Shown one piece after another: positions 43,887 to 55,434 of a stretch of 64,000 nucleotides of DNA; positions within the stretch are counted from its first letter, which is position 1, and every line of letters begins with the position of its first letter. Origin of the DNA: Roseovarius pelagicus (lineage in GTDB: Bacteria > Pseudomonadota > Alphaproteobacteria > Rhodobacterales > Rhodobacteraceae); contig NZ_CP106738.1 in the NCBI RefSeq assembly GCF_025639885.1, forward strand, positions 2,666,001-2,730,000. Reading direction: 5' to 3'. The notes beneath the pieces are model-generated. The model was not told where the DNA came from. It made no database searches and was given only the letters and a program-made list of their open reading frames with translations. The position numbers and the translations under genes are program-made.

Positions 43887-43974
43887 GGGCCTTGCCTTGC
43901 ACGGGTTCAGGGCCTTGTTATAGAGCGCTCGGGCGCGGACACAATGCGGCCCTTTTGCAGATGTGGAGGCGAGC

Positions 43975-44827
43975 ATGCCCGAATTGCCAGAGGTTGAAAC
44001 CGTCCGCGCCGGGTTGGCGCCGGCAATGGAGGGCGCGGTGATCTCGCGCGCTGAGGTGAACAGACCTGATCTACGCTGGCCGTTTCCGCCTGAGATGTCC
44101 GTGCGGCTGACTGGCCAGCGAGTGTTGGGGCTGCGGCGCCGGTCCAAGTACATCCTTGCTGATCTGAGTTCGGGCGAGACGCTGCTGATCCATTTGGGGA
44201 TGTCAGGCCGGATGCTGATATCGGGTGATCCGCTTGGCCAGTTCGTGCACGATCATCCTGCGCCGGAAAAGCATGATCATGTTGTTTTACACATGGAGAA
44301 TGGGGCGCGGATCACGTTCAACGATCCGCGCCGATTCTGGGGCAATGGACCTCTATGATACTGCGCTGGGCGAGGCTCATGCACTGCTGGCAAAGCTGGG
44401 GCCAGAGCCGCTGGGCAACCAGTTTGACGAGAAATATCTGGTACAAGCGCTGCACGGAAAATCGACGCCGATCAAATCGGCGCTGCTGGATCAGCGAATC
44501 GTGGCAGGGCTGGGCAATATCTATGTGTGCGAGACGCTCTATCGGGCGCGGGTGTCACCACTCCGTAAGGCTGGAAATTTAAGTGCGGTGCGCGCAGCCG
44601 CGTTTGTACCGATCATACGCGATGTCTTGCGTGATGCGATTGCGGCGGGCGGTTCATCCCTGCGTGATTTCCGTCAAGCCGATGGAGAGTTGGGGTATTT
44701 CCAGCATCGCTTTGATGTATACGACCGCGAGGGACAGGCGTGCCGCAATACAGATTGCACTGGTATGATAAAACGTATCGTCCAATCCGGGCGGTCCAGC
44801 TTCTACTGTCCGAAATGCCAAAGATAG
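43975..44827 (+). pseudogene. mutM: Formamidopyrimidine-DNA glycosylase MutM (Fpg), broken by a one-base insertion
   Basis: The N-terminal part starts [20 protein letters not shown], with the catalytic proline after Met, and keeps the catalytic Lys ([11 protein letters not shown]) to NDPRRF. The next bases read TTC-TGG-GGC instead of the family's R-R-F-G-A; removing the T at 44338 restores [18 protein letters not shown] and the rest, through the C-terminal zinc finger [28 protein letters not shown]. As written, translation ends at 44358 and would give a 127-residue fragment without the H2TH and zinc domains. The family removes 8-oxoguanine from DNA. It is either a true mutation or a sequence error; there is no homopolymer at the site apart from the G run that follows. 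Confidence 0.85.
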
Positions 44828-44891
44828 GTTGAAAGCGCGCGCCGGGGTGGTAAACCAAAGCACCTGACAGAAACAAGCGAAAGCAGATTTC

Positions 44892-45668
44892 ATGGCCTTT
44901 GAGACGATCACCGTCGAAGTAGAAGACCACGTCGCCCTAATCACGCTGAACCGACCCGATGCCATGAATGCGCTGAATGATCAGCTGCTGGGCGAGTTGG
45001 TAACAGCATTGGAAGAGGCGCAAGGCAACGACAAGGTGCGCTGCATCGTGTTGACCGGCTCGGAAAAAGCGTTTGCCGCCGGAGCCGATATCAAGATGAT
45101 GAGCGACAAGAGTTTTGTCGAAGTGTTCGCCGGGGACCTGTTTGGTCCTGAAGCCGACGCGATCATGCGGGTTCGTAAACCGATCATCGCTGCCGTCTCG
45201 GGTTATGCGCTGGGCGGCGGGTGCGAACTGGCAATGATGTGCGATTTCATCATTGCCTCTGAAAGCGCGAAGTTCGGCCAGCCAGAGATCAATCTGGGCG
45301 TGATGGCCGGGCTCGGCGGATCACAGCGGCTGACGCGTTTCATCGGCAAATCCAAATCGATGGATATGAACCTGACCGGGCGTTTCATGGATGCCGAAGA
45401 GGCAGAACGTTCCGGTCTTGTGAGTCGCGTCGTCCCGATTAAGAAACTGCGCGAAGAGGCGCTGGCGGCCGCTGGCAAGATTGCCGAGAAATCGATGGTC
45501 AGCATCATGGCGGTCAAGGAAGCGGTCAACAGGTCCTACGAAACGACATTGCGTGAGGGCTTGCTGTTCGAACGTCGTGTGTTCCATTCGCTCTTTGCCA
45601 CCGAAGATCAAAAAGAAGGCATGTCCGCCTTTATGGAAAAACGCGAGGCGCAATTCCGCGACAAATAG
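44892..45668 (+). CDS. Enoyl-CoA hydratase
   Basis: The 258-residue crotonase-fold protein has the oxyanion-hole segment [10 protein letters not shown] and both catalytic glutamates, E112 ([11 protein letters not shown]) and E132 ([15 protein letters not shown]). It hydrates trans-2-enoyl-CoA in fatty acid or related acid breakdown and is close to the short-chain crotonase group (PaaF/FadB1/Ech). It lies 65 bp after mutM on the same strand and before rpsT. The exact substrate cannot be read from the sequence. Confidence 0.92.
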   Translation: MAFETITVEVEDHVALITLNRPDAMNALNDQLLGELVTALEEAQGNDKVRCIVLTGSEKAFAAGADIKMMSDKSFVEVFAGDLFGPEADAIMRVRKPIIAAVSGYALGGGCELAMMCDFIIASESAKFGQPEINLGVMAGLGGSQRLTRFIGKSKSMDMNLTGRFMDAEEAERSGLVSRVVPIKKLREEALAAAGKIAEKSMVSIMAVKEAVNRSYETTLREGLLFERRVFHSLFATEDQKEGMSAFMEKREAQFRDK

Positions 45669-45765
45669 ATGGTCGGGCAAAGTTAGGCCTAGCCTGCGCC
45701 CACGCGGCGCGGGCGGGCCGATTGGACCCGGTTGCAACGATGTCAGGGGGATTGCTGCGAAATGC

Positions 45766-45794
45766 TTGCAATTCTGCGGGGCCGGGCGTATCTG
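45766..45794 (+). promoter_or_regulatory. Sigma-70-type promoter upstream of rpsT
   Basis: TTGCAA, a 17-base spacer and TATCTG form a good -35/-10 pair 126 bp before rpsT. The remaining ~120-bp leader could carry S20 autoregulation, but no structure is obvious. Confidence 0.5.
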
Positions 45795-45919
45795 ACCGTC
45801 AATACATGCGCGCGATGCCCGCCTAGGCAAGAATCAACACCCCGAGAGGGGGGCCATTCGGGATTGTGCTGCGTAAATGAAAACACAACGACCGAACACT
45901 GAGAAAGGGTCTGATTCAC

Positions 45920-46183
45920 ATGGCCAATACACCGCAGTCCAAAAAACGCGCACGTCAGAACGAAACCCGTTTTGCGATCAACAAAGCGCGCCGCTCGCGT
46001 ATCCGCACCTTCCTGCGTAAAGTCGAAGAGGCGATTGCCTCGGGTGACAAGGAAGCGGCCACTGCAGCCCTGCGCGCGGCCCAGCCCGAGCTGATGCGCG
46101 GCGTGACCAAAGGCGTTTTCCACAAGAATACAGCATCGCGCAAAGTGTCGCGGCTGTCGGCGCGAGTGAAAGCTCTCGGCTAA
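45920..46183 (+). CDS. rpsT: 30S ribosomal protein S20
   Basis: The 87-residue basic protein [39 protein letters not shown] is S20, which binds 16S rRNA during small-subunit assembly. The length and N-terminal [11 protein letters not shown] are typical of alphaproteobacteria. It has its own promoter candidate and terminator and precedes dnaA, as in many Rhodobacterales. Confidence 0.97.
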   Translation: MANTPQSKKRARQNETRFAINKARRSRIRTFLRKVEEAIASGDKEAATAALRAAQPELMRGVTKGVFHKNTASRKVSRLSARVKALG

Positions 46184-46204
46184 ATAACAGCTAACATATT
46201 GATC

Positions 46205-46236
46205 GCAAAAGGCGTCGCATATGCGGCGCCTTTTGC
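46205..46236 (+). terminator. Intrinsic terminator of rpsT
   Basis: GCAAAAGGCG and CGCCTTTTGC are perfect 10-bp arms around a 12-base centre that can itself pair (GTCGCATATGCGGC). The stem contains the T-run. It lies 21 bases after the stop codon. Confidence 0.85.
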
Positions 46237-46674
46237 ACGTTTGCGGGTGCGAAAATCCGGCTAAGATTCTTTTTCAGCAAAATCAGAGTCAAGGAAGAAG
46301 ATGAGTTGCAGCGGCGATGATCGAATTGCTAGTTTGACCAAGCGATTCACCTGGGGGAAGGGTTGATCCGCATCCGCTGCGCCAACATTTACGGGCGATT
46401 GGACGCGTATCTTCAGGATTTTGTCCTGACGAGATTCCTTCTGGCGTGGCATGCTATTGTCGCGGAATTGGCGGTTCGGGGATGTCCCGCCATCCGGTCT
46501 ATGACGTTTAGAACTACATAGGGCTCATCTGTGGGGCCTTTCCATCGGGGTCCATGCGGCCATGATGGGTGGTATGCTGTGCCTGATTGGGTGTGGAATT
46601 GCTTCGACCGGATTGGGCACAAGCCCACCGGGTAATAAAAAATTGTTGATGCGCTGCTCGCGGAACGGGAACGA
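46237..46674. other. 438-bp dnaA upstream region
   Basis: No conserved reading frame is present. I looked for DnaA boxes (TTATCCACA and close variants) on both strands and found no cluster; the nearest is TGTGGAATT near 46593, a poor match. A small hairpin TGGGC-ACAA-GCCCA (46614-46627) and an A-rich stretch (46633-46645) lie just before dnaA and may be part of its promoter. There is no evidence that this is the replication origin. Confidence 0.4.
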
Positions 46675-48033
46675 ATGACACAGGATCAATGGGGACAAGT
46701 GAAGCAAGACCTTCGCAAGACGGTCGGATCGAGCAACTACACAAACTGGATCGAGCCTTTGGAATTGTCGGATGTTGCGGACGGTGTCGCAACGCTTGAT
46801 GTGCCGACCAGCTTTGTTGGCAATTACGTTTCGCAGAAATTTGGCGAGCATATCCTGTTCCACCTGCGGTCAGCCGCCCCTGACGTGCGCCGTATCTCGT
46901 TCAACGTGCCTGCAAAGCGTCCCGTCGCTACGCGAGCGACATCGACGGCGGCACCCAGGGCGGATGCCGTGCGCGCCGAGCGTGACAACGTGATTGCCGC
47001 CGCGCCGCTGGAGCCAAAATTTACCTTCGACAGCTTTGTGGTCGGCAAGCCGAACGAGCTGGCCCATGCGGCGGCCAAACGTGTTGCCGAGGGCGGGCCG
47101 GTGACGTTCAATCCGCTCTTTCTTTATGGTGGAGTAGGCTTGGGCAAGACGCACCTGATGCATGCGATCGCGTGGGAGTTGCAGCAAAACCAACCCAACC
47201 TGAATGTGCTTTACCTGTCAGCAGAGCAGTTCATGTATCGGTTCGTTCAGGCGTTGCGTGACCGCAAGATGATGGATTTCAAGGAATTGTTCCGTTCGGT
47301 CGATGTTCTGATGGTTGACGATGTGCAATTCATCGCAGGCAAGGATAGCACCCAAGAAGAATTCTTTCACACGTTCAACGCGTTAGTGGACCAGAACAAG
47401 CAGATCATCATTTCGGCTGACCGTGCGCCGGGTGAGATTGAAAAACTGGAAGAGCGGATCAAATCGCGCCTGCAATGCGGTCTGGTGGTGGACCTGCACC
47501 CGACCAATTACGAACTGCGCTTGGGTATTCTGCAATCGAAAGTCGAATTCTATCGTGGTCAATATCCCGATCTGGTGATGGCCGATGGCGTTCTGGAATT
47601 TCTCGCGCACCGTATCCGCAAGAACGTGCGCGTATTGGAAGGCGCGCTGACCCGGCTCTTTGCTTTTGCGTCGCTCGTGGGTCACGAAATCACATTGGAT
47701 CTGACGCAGGATTGTCTGGCAGATGTGCTGCGCGCCTCGGAACGGCAACTGACGGTCGAGGAAATCCAGCGGCAGGTATCGGATCATTACAACATCCGCC
47801 TGAGCGATCTGGTGGGCCCCAAGCGGACCCGCATCTTTGCGCGTCCGCGGCAGGTGGCAATGTACCTGTGCAAACAGATGACCAGCCGGAGCCTGCCTGA
47901 CATCGGACGCCGCTTTGGCGGGCGCGACCACACCACCGTCATGCATGGTGTGCGCAAGATCGAAGAACTGCGCGCCAGTGACGCACAGATTGCAGAGGAT
48001 CTGGATCTGCTTCGTCGTACCCTTGAGGCGTGA
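46675..48033 (+). CDS. dnaA: Chromosomal replication initiator DnaA
   Basis: The 452-residue protein has domain I (WGQVKQDLRKTVGSSNYTNWIEPLEL), a short variable linker, the AAA+ domain with Walker A GGVGLGKTH (152-160) and Walker B DVLMVDDVQFIAGK, and the C-terminal DNA-binding domain with the signature RRFGGRDHTTVMHGVRKIEEL. It binds DnaA boxes and opens the origin. The upstream Shine-Dalgarno is weak (GGGAACGA), which may keep expression low. Confidence 0.98.
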   Translation: MTQDQWGQVKQDLRKTVGSSNYTNWIEPLELSDVADGVATLDVPTSFVGNYVSQKFGEHILFHLRSAAPDVRRISFNVPAKRPVATRATSTAAPRADAVRAERDNVIAAAPLEPKFTFDSFVVGKPNELAHAAAKRVAEGGPVTFNPLFLYGGVGLGKTHLMHAIAWELQQNQPNLNVLYLSAEQFMYRFVQALRDRKMMDFKELFRSVDVLMVDDVQFIAGKDSTQEEFFHTFNALVDQNKQIIISADRAPGEIEKLEERIKSRLQCGLVVDLHPTNYELRLGILQSKVEFYRGQYPDLVMADGVLEFLAHRIRKNVRVLEGALTRLFAFASLVGHEITLDLTQDCLADVLRASERQLTVEEIQRQVSDHYNIRLSDLVGPKRTRIFARPRQVAMYLCKQMTSRSLPDIGRRFGGRDHTTVMHGVRKIEELRASDAQIAEDLDLLRRTLEA

Positions 48034-48137
48034 GGCGAGCAACTCTTGCGCCCTATGGGTGTGCCTAGGCGATTGGCGCGCCTGATCGGCTTGACCGGGG
48101 CGCCGATCCAGCGGAAAACTACCAGAAAAGGCTTGCA

Positions 48138-48171
48138 CCGGTAAGGGACGTTGCTAACGTGCCCTTCCCGG
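48138..48171 (+). other. Strong hairpin in the dnaA-dnaN gap
   Basis: CCGG-t-AAGGG-ACGTT-gct-AACGT-g-CCCTT-c-CCGG can fold into about 14 base pairs with small bulges. It starts 105 bp after the dnaA stop and lacks a T-run, so it could be a transcript-processing or Rho-independent-like 3' structure. Confidence 0.45.
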
Positions 48172-48191
48172 CGCGGCGTCGGGTTAGGCTG

Positions 48192-48240
48192 AGGGTGTTT
48201 TGCAATTTTCCTGAGTAGCAGGATTGGTGCAAAACACCCT
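48192..48240. promoter_or_regulatory. Perfect 13-bp inverted repeat immediately upstream of dnaN
   Basis: AGGGTGTTTTGCA (48192-48204) and TGCAAAACACCCT (48228-48240) are perfect inverted copies. Nested inside is CCTG-agtag-CAGG (48210-48222). The element ends 31 bp before the dnaN start. As RNA it forms a long hairpin; as DNA it could bind a dimeric regulator. No T-run follows. Confidence 0.6.
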
Positions 48241-48271
48241 AGGCACTGAAAAGGCTTTAGGGAGCAAGGGT

Positions 48272-49390
48272 ATGAAACTCAGCATTGAACGGGCGACCTT
48301 GCTCAAGGCCGTGAGCCAAGCACAATCGGTCGTGGAGCGGCGTAACACGATTCCGATCCTCGCCAACGTATTGATCGAGGCCGAAGGCGGATCGGTGCAG
48401 TTCCGCGCGACGGATCTGGATATCGAAGTGGTCGACAAGGCCCCCGCCCAAGTGGAGCGACCGGGAGCGACTACTGTGTCGGCGGTCATGCTGCATGAGA
48501 TTGTGCGCAAGTTGCCAGATGGCGCTCTAGTCACACTGAGCGATGACGGCACTGCCGGTCGCTTGTCGGTCGAGGCGGGGCGATCAAACTTTAACCTTGC
48601 GACGCTGCCCAAGGAAGATTTCCCGGTCATGGCATCGTCCGAGTATGCCAGCAATTTCTCTGCCAAAGCGCCTGAACTACGGCGGCTGTTCGACAAATCG
48701 AAATTTGCAATTTCGACAGAAGAAACGCGGTACTACCTCAATGGCGTTTACATGCATGTCGCCGAGTCGGATGGCGGCAAGGTGCTGCGCTGTGTGGCTA
48801 CAGACGGGCACCGACTGGCGCGTATCGACGCGGACCTGCCCGAAGGTGCGGCCGATATGCCCGGCGTGATTGTCCCGCGCAAGACCGTGGGCGAACTGCG
48901 CAAGCTGCTGGAAGACGACGATATGACGATCGCCGTGTCAGTGAGCGAGACAAAGGTGCGTTTTGCCACGCCTGATATCACGCTGACGTCCAAGGTGATT
49001 GACGGCACGTTCCCCGACTACACGCGTGTCATTCCGCAAGGCAACACACGCAAGATGGAAGTGGATGCGGCAGAATTCGCGCAGGCTGTGGACCGGGTTG
49101 CAACTGTCAGTTCCGAGCGCAGCCGCGCGGTCAAGCTGTCGCTGGACGAGGACCGGCTGGTTCTGTCTGTGAATGCCCCCGACAGCGGTGCCGCCGAAGA
49201 AGAACTGGCTGTGGCCTATGGTGATGAACGTCTAGAAATCGGGTTCAATGCCAAGTATCTACTGGAAATCGCCAGTCAGGTAGATCGCGAGAATGCGGTA
49301 TTCCTGTTCAATTCCGCAGGCGATCCGACGTTGATGCGCGAGGGCAATGATCTGAGTGCGGTTTACGTCGTCATGCCGATGCGCGTGTGA
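48272..49390 (+). CDS. dnaN: DNA polymerase III beta sliding clamp
   Basis: The 372-residue protein MKLSIERATLLKAVSQAQSVVERRNTIPILANVLIEA has the three-domain clamp layout and the conserved C-terminal MPMRV. It encircles DNA and tethers the replicative polymerase. ATG 48272 after AGGGAGCAAGGG is the family start; an in-frame GTG at 48224 would be inside the inverted repeat. It lies between dnaA and recF. Confidence 0.97.
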   Translation: MKLSIERATLLKAVSQAQSVVERRNTIPILANVLIEAEGGSVQFRATDLDIEVVDKAPAQVERPGATTVSAVMLHEIVRKLPDGALVTLSDDGTAGRLSVEAGRSNFNLATLPKEDFPVMASSEYASNFSAKAPELRRLFDKSKFAISTEETRYYLNGVYMHVAESDGGKVLRCVATDGHRLARIDADLPEGAADMPGVIVPRKTVGELRKLLEDDDMTIAVSVSETKVRFATPDITLTSKVIDGTFPDYTRVIPQGNTRKMEVDAAEFAQAVDRVATVSSERSRAVKLSLDEDRLVLSVNAPDSGAAEEELAVAYGDERLEIGFNAKYLLEIASQVDRENAVFLFNSAGDPTLMREGNDLSAVYVVMPMRV

Positions 49391-49434
49391 CGCCTGTCGG
49401 ATTTGAGTATTTTTGGAACATTGAAAGGCCTTGA

Positions 49435-50538
49435 ATGGCCGGTCTGTGGTTTTCCCAGCTAACGCTTTCATATTTTCGGTCGCATAAATCTGCGTGGCTG
49501 GACGTTGATGCGCGCCCGGTTGCAATTCATGGCCCGAATGGTGCGGGTAAGACCAATCTGATCGAGGCCGTTTCGCTATTTTCGCCCGGTCGCGGGCTGC
49601 GCCGGTCCTCGGCGCAGGAGATGGCGCGCAGACCCGAGGCATTGGGCTGGAAGCTGACAGGATTACTACATTCATTGCATCAGGTTCATGAGATTGAAAT
49701 CTGGTCCGAGGAGGGGGGCGCGCGGCAAGTGCGCATCGATGGCAAGGCAACGGCGCAACTGGCACTGGGACGCATCGCGCGGGTGCTATGGCTGATCCCT
49801 GCCATGGACCGTCTGTGGATCGAAGGGGCTGAAGGGCGTCGGCGTTTTCTGGATCGGATGACGATGAGTTTTCTGCCCAGCCATGCCGACGCCGTGCTGG
49901 CCTATGACAAGGCGATGCGGGAACGTAATCGGCTGTTAAAGGATCAGGTGCGTGACGCACATTGGTACACCGCGCTGGAGGGGCAAATGGCCGAGCGTGG
50001 GGCCGAGATCGATGCAGGCAGACGCGCGGCGCTGGCGCAGATTCATGCGGCACAGCAGGCGGCAGAGACATCCTTTCCGGTGGCAGAGTTGGAGTTGACG
50101 GCAACTGAAGGTGAAATGCCGGAGGATGAATCTGCCTACCGCGACGCGCTGGCGGAAAGCCGGTTTCGTGATCTGGTTGCGGGCAGGACGTTGATCGGGC
50201 CACACCGTGCCGACCTATACGGGGTCTATGCGGCCAAGGGTGTGCCGGCTAGGGATTGTTCAACCGGAGAGCAGAAGGCGCTTCTCGTGTCGTTGATCCT
50301 GGCCAATGCGCGGGGGTTGATGCGTGATTTTGGTGCGCCGCCGATCCTGTTGCTGGATGAGGTTGCGGCGCATCTGGATGCGGATCGGCGTGCGGCGCTC
50401 TATGATGAAATCTGCGGTCTGGGGGCGCAGGCCTGGATGACAGGGACGGGCGCGGAACTCTTTGCTGAGTTGGGCAATCGCGCGCAGCATTTCGTTGTAA
50501 CCGAAGCGCAGAATGTATCGCAGATCGATCAGCGGTGA
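49435..50538 (+). CDS. recF: Recombination mediator RecF
   Basis: The 367-residue SMC-like ATPase has Walker A GPNGAGKT (33-40), the RecF signatures LFSPGRGLRRSSAQEM and RRRFLDRMT, the ABC-type signature CSTGEQKALL and Walker B ILLLDEVAAHLD. It loads RecA at gaps in DNA. It starts 44 bp after dnaN and precedes gyrB, the classic dnaA-dnaN-recF-gyrB order. Confidence 0.96.
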   Translation: MAGLWFSQLTLSYFRSHKSAWLDVDARPVAIHGPNGAGKTNLIEAVSLFSPGRGLRRSSAQEMARRPEALGWKLTGLLHSLHQVHEIEIWSEEGGARQVRIDGKATAQLALGRIARVLWLIPAMDRLWIEGAEGRRRFLDRMTMSFLPSHADAVLAYDKAMRERNRLLKDQVRDAHWYTALEGQMAERGAEIDAGRRAALAQIHAAQQAAETSFPVAELELTATEGEMPEDESAYRDALAESRFRDLVAGRTLIGPHRADLYGVYAAKGVPARDCSTGEQKALLVSLILANARGLMRDFGAPPILLLDEVAAHLDADRRAALYDEICGLGAQAWMTGTGAELFAELGNRAQHFVVTEAQNVSQIDQR

Positions 50539-50592
50539 TGCACTACAAAATATAGCGTATCCGCGTGACATTGCCCCCCAGAAATCGTATAA

Positions 50593-53037
<2,445 letters not shown>

Positions 53038-53060
53038 ATGGTCCTTGATAGGCCCCGTGT

Positions 53061-53939
53061 TCATCCAACCGGGGTCTGTCCATCCAGTGTGCGCAAAGTG
53101 TGGTACATTTCGGGTCTGCGATCCCGAAAGATGCCCCAGCTGCCGCGAAATTCGGCTGCGGCGTCCAGATCGACTGTTGCGGTGATCACATCTTCCACGG
53201 CTTTGGCGGTGTCGGTCAGGATTTCACCTGTGTAGCCAGCAATAAATGAGGTGCCATAATACGTGCCGGGCGTGTCCCCGACCAGTTCTTCCCCGATCCG
53301 GTTAGAGGCGACTAAGGGAACCATGTTGGCTGCGGCATGTCCCTGCATGGTCCGGCGCCAATGGCCGGAGCTGTCAAGGTCGGGACTGTTTGGTTCATTG
53401 CCGATGGCCGTAGGGTACATCAGAACTTCTGCCCCTTTCAGAGCGAGGGAACGGGCGGTTTCGGGAAACCATTGATCCCAACAGATACCACAGCCGAGGC
53501 GGCCAAATTTGGTTTGCACCACCTGAAAGCCGGTATCACCGGGCGAAAAGTAGAATTTCTCTTCGTAACCAGGCGCTTGCGGGATGTGGGTCTTGCGGTA
53601 ATTGGTCAGGATTTCGCCGTTGGTATCAATTACGGCCAATGAATTGTAGCGCGCTAACCCACATTCTTCGTAGTAGGAAATTGGCAGAACGACACCCAGT
53701 TTACGAGCGATGGATTGAAAATGTGCGACGGCTTTGTTCTGCCCTAGGGGCTGCGCAAAGTCGAGGAACTCTAACGTCTGTTCGCGGCAGAAATAGGGGC
53801 GCTCAAACAGCTCCTGCAACAGGATCATCTGCGCGCCCGCCTCGGCGGCGCGGATCACGATATGCTCTGCGGTAGCGATGTTTTCATCGACATCCCAACC
53901 ACAAGCCATCTGTGTGGCTGCGAGAGTTACATTGCGCAT
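53061..53939 (-). CDS. aguB: N-carbamoylputrescine amidase-type nitrilase-fold hydrolase
   Basis: The 292-residue enzyme has the catalytic triad E43 (LLQELFERPYFC), K116 (NYRKTHIPQAPGYEEKFYF) and C153 (GRLGCGICWDQWFPETAR). These flanking sequences, including the Q-E-L-F-E-x-x-Y-F-C stretch, are typical of AguB. The family hydrolyses N-carbamoylputrescine to putrescine, CO2 and ammonia. It is divergent, with a 274-bp gap, from an arginine-deiminase-fold enzyme that could make an N-carbamoyl substrate for it. Other N-carbamoyl compounds cannot be excluded. Confidence 0.88.
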   Translation of the reverse strand: MRNVTLAATQMACGWDVDENIATAEHIVIRAAEAGAQMILLQELFERPYFCREQTLEFLDFAQPLGQNKAVAHFQSIARKLGVVLPISYYEECGLARYNSLAVIDTNGEILTNYRKTHIPQAPGYEEKFYFSPGDTGFQVVQTKFGRLGCGICWDQWFPETARSLALKGAEVLMYPTAIGNEPNSPDLDSSGHWRRTMQGHAAANMVPLVASNRIGEELVGDTPGTYYGTSFIAGYTGEILTDTAKAVEDVITATVDLDAAAEFRGSWGIFRDRRPEMYHTLRTLDGQTPVG

Positions 53940-54213
53940 ATGTTCCCACCTTTCTAGCAGAATGCCGTCATGTTGCGATGACTGGCCGGCAGTTCCTGCA
54001 TGTCTGTGTTGTCTTGTGCAGGTTATGCGCAGTCAGATCGGTTTCGGAATATCCCTCAAGGGGTAGGGTAATGGGGGCGGGTTCGTCTGGTTTCGTGCGG
54101 ACCTTTAGCCGTCTGAGAAACATTGAATTGACGGGCAGAAAATTCTTGCTGCTACATTGTTCATTCCGCGCTAGGCTTCTGGCATCGTGCCGCGGGCTTC
54201 AGGAGGGACAACC

Positions 54214-55152
54214 ATGGCCAAAGATGCAACACATCCCACAGATACCCTGCGCGCACGCAAGCCGGATGGCGACAGTGTACCCCTGACCGAGTGGGGTATT
54301 GATTCTGAATACGGGGTGCTTCACGACGTGCTGCTCGGGCCGGTCGAGACGTTCGGACACATGGACAATGTCGAGTTTAGCTCAATCTATCGGGAAACAG
54401 CGGAAAAGAAACGCCCGTGGGATCATCAGTCCGCTGTGCGCCAACATCGCGAGATGTGCGATGCCTACGAAGCGGCAGGCGTTCGCATCCATACCCTGCC
54501 CGCGGACGAGCATCTGAAATATGGCGTATATGCGCGCGACAGCAGTTTTATGACCCCATGGGGGGCGGTCATCACTCAGATGGCAAACCCGCGCCGCCGG
54601 GGCGAATATGCCGCTGCACTAAGGTTCTATCTAGAGGCCGGCATCCCGATATATGACATGGTCACGGCAGGTAATTTTGAAGGCGGTGATTTTCATATCA
54701 TTGAACCGGGAGCGGTTCTGATTGGCTATACCGGGAAACGCTGCGAAGAAGTTTCGGCCCGCCAGATTGGACGCTGGATGGAACTGGAAGGCTGGGAGGT
54801 GAAATACGCCTCGATCGATCCATTCTATGTACATATTGATCTGATGGTCTGCATGATCGCCGAAAAATGCGCCGCCGTCTGTGTCGAAACGACGCCAGAT
54901 GACGTGCTGGATTGGCTGAAATCGCGAAAGGTCGAGATCGTGCCAGTCGGATTTAAGGATACGATGGCGTTGGGATGCAACGTGATGTCGCTGGGCAACG
55001 AACGTGTTCTGTCTCCGGCAGCTAGCAAGGATCTGAATGCGAAGCTGCGCGCCAATGGATTTACTGTCTATGACCCGGACATGTCGATGTTCAGTATGAT
55101 GGGCGGGGGCATCCATTGTATGGCGCAGTCATTGCGGCGTAGTGCAGGCTAA
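54214..55152 (+). CDS. Amidinotransferase / arginine deiminase-fold hydrolase
   Basis: The 312-residue protein has the guanidino-modifying pentein fold motifs: YARDSSFMTPWGAVI, NFEGGDFHII, the catalytic His in FYVHIDLMVCMI, and the nucleophile Cys in MMGGGIHCMAQSLRR. Members deiminate arginine or agmatine, hydrolyse methylarginines (DDAH) or transfer amidino groups; this sequence does not settle which. It lacks the classical agmatine deiminase (AguA) layout, yet sits beside aguB. The start ATG 54214 follows a strong AGGAGG; an in-frame earlier codon at 54187 has none. Confidence 0.82.
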   Translation: MAKDATHPTDTLRARKPDGDSVPLTEWGIDSEYGVLHDVLLGPVETFGHMDNVEFSSIYRETAEKKRPWDHQSAVRQHREMCDAYEAAGVRIHTLPADEHLKYGVYARDSSFMTPWGAVITQMANPRRRGEYAAALRFYLEAGIPIYDMVTAGNFEGGDFHIIEPGAVLIGYTGKRCEEVSARQIGRWMELEGWEVKYASIDPFYVHIDLMVCMIAEKCAAVCVETTPDDVLDWLKSRKVEIVPVGFKDTMALGCNVMSLGNERVLSPAASKDLNAKLRANGFTVYDPDMSMFSMMGGGIHCMAQSLRRSAG

Positions 55153-55284
55153 GGTCCGATCCGGTGACGCATGCCGTGTGCGTGGTGTACGAGCTATAGT
55201 CTCGACGGAAGGCAATTACCTGTCGTTCGCGGCTAATTCTATCATATTTAGCTGGCGTGCCCTATACATCGCTAGGTGAAATAA

Positions 55285-55312
55285 TTGACCCTTGGGCAAA
55301 AAATATTATTAT
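55285..55312 (+). promoter_or_regulatory. Sigma-70-type promoter upstream of the GlxA-type regulator
   Basis: TTGACC, a 16-base spacer and TATTAT form a strong -35/-10 pair in an unusually AT-rich part of the 282-bp gap. It lies 123 bp before the regulator's start. The rest of the gap holds no supported gene. Confidence 0.5.
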
Positions 55313-55434
55313 AGGGAATAATTGCGCGCGAGTCATCTTGACCGCTCCTTATAGAGGGAAGCGTTGAGGGAAGGCGAATAGTGCCTCGTGCTAGAGTTGG
55401 GTCAAACGGCATTTGCGGTCTAAGGAGGACTGAG

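Noticed and set aside
46184-46674. Possible replication origin next to dnaA
   Set aside because: I searched both strands for TTATCCACA-like boxes and found no cluster and no convincing unwinding element. Many alphaproteobacteria have the origin away from dnaA.
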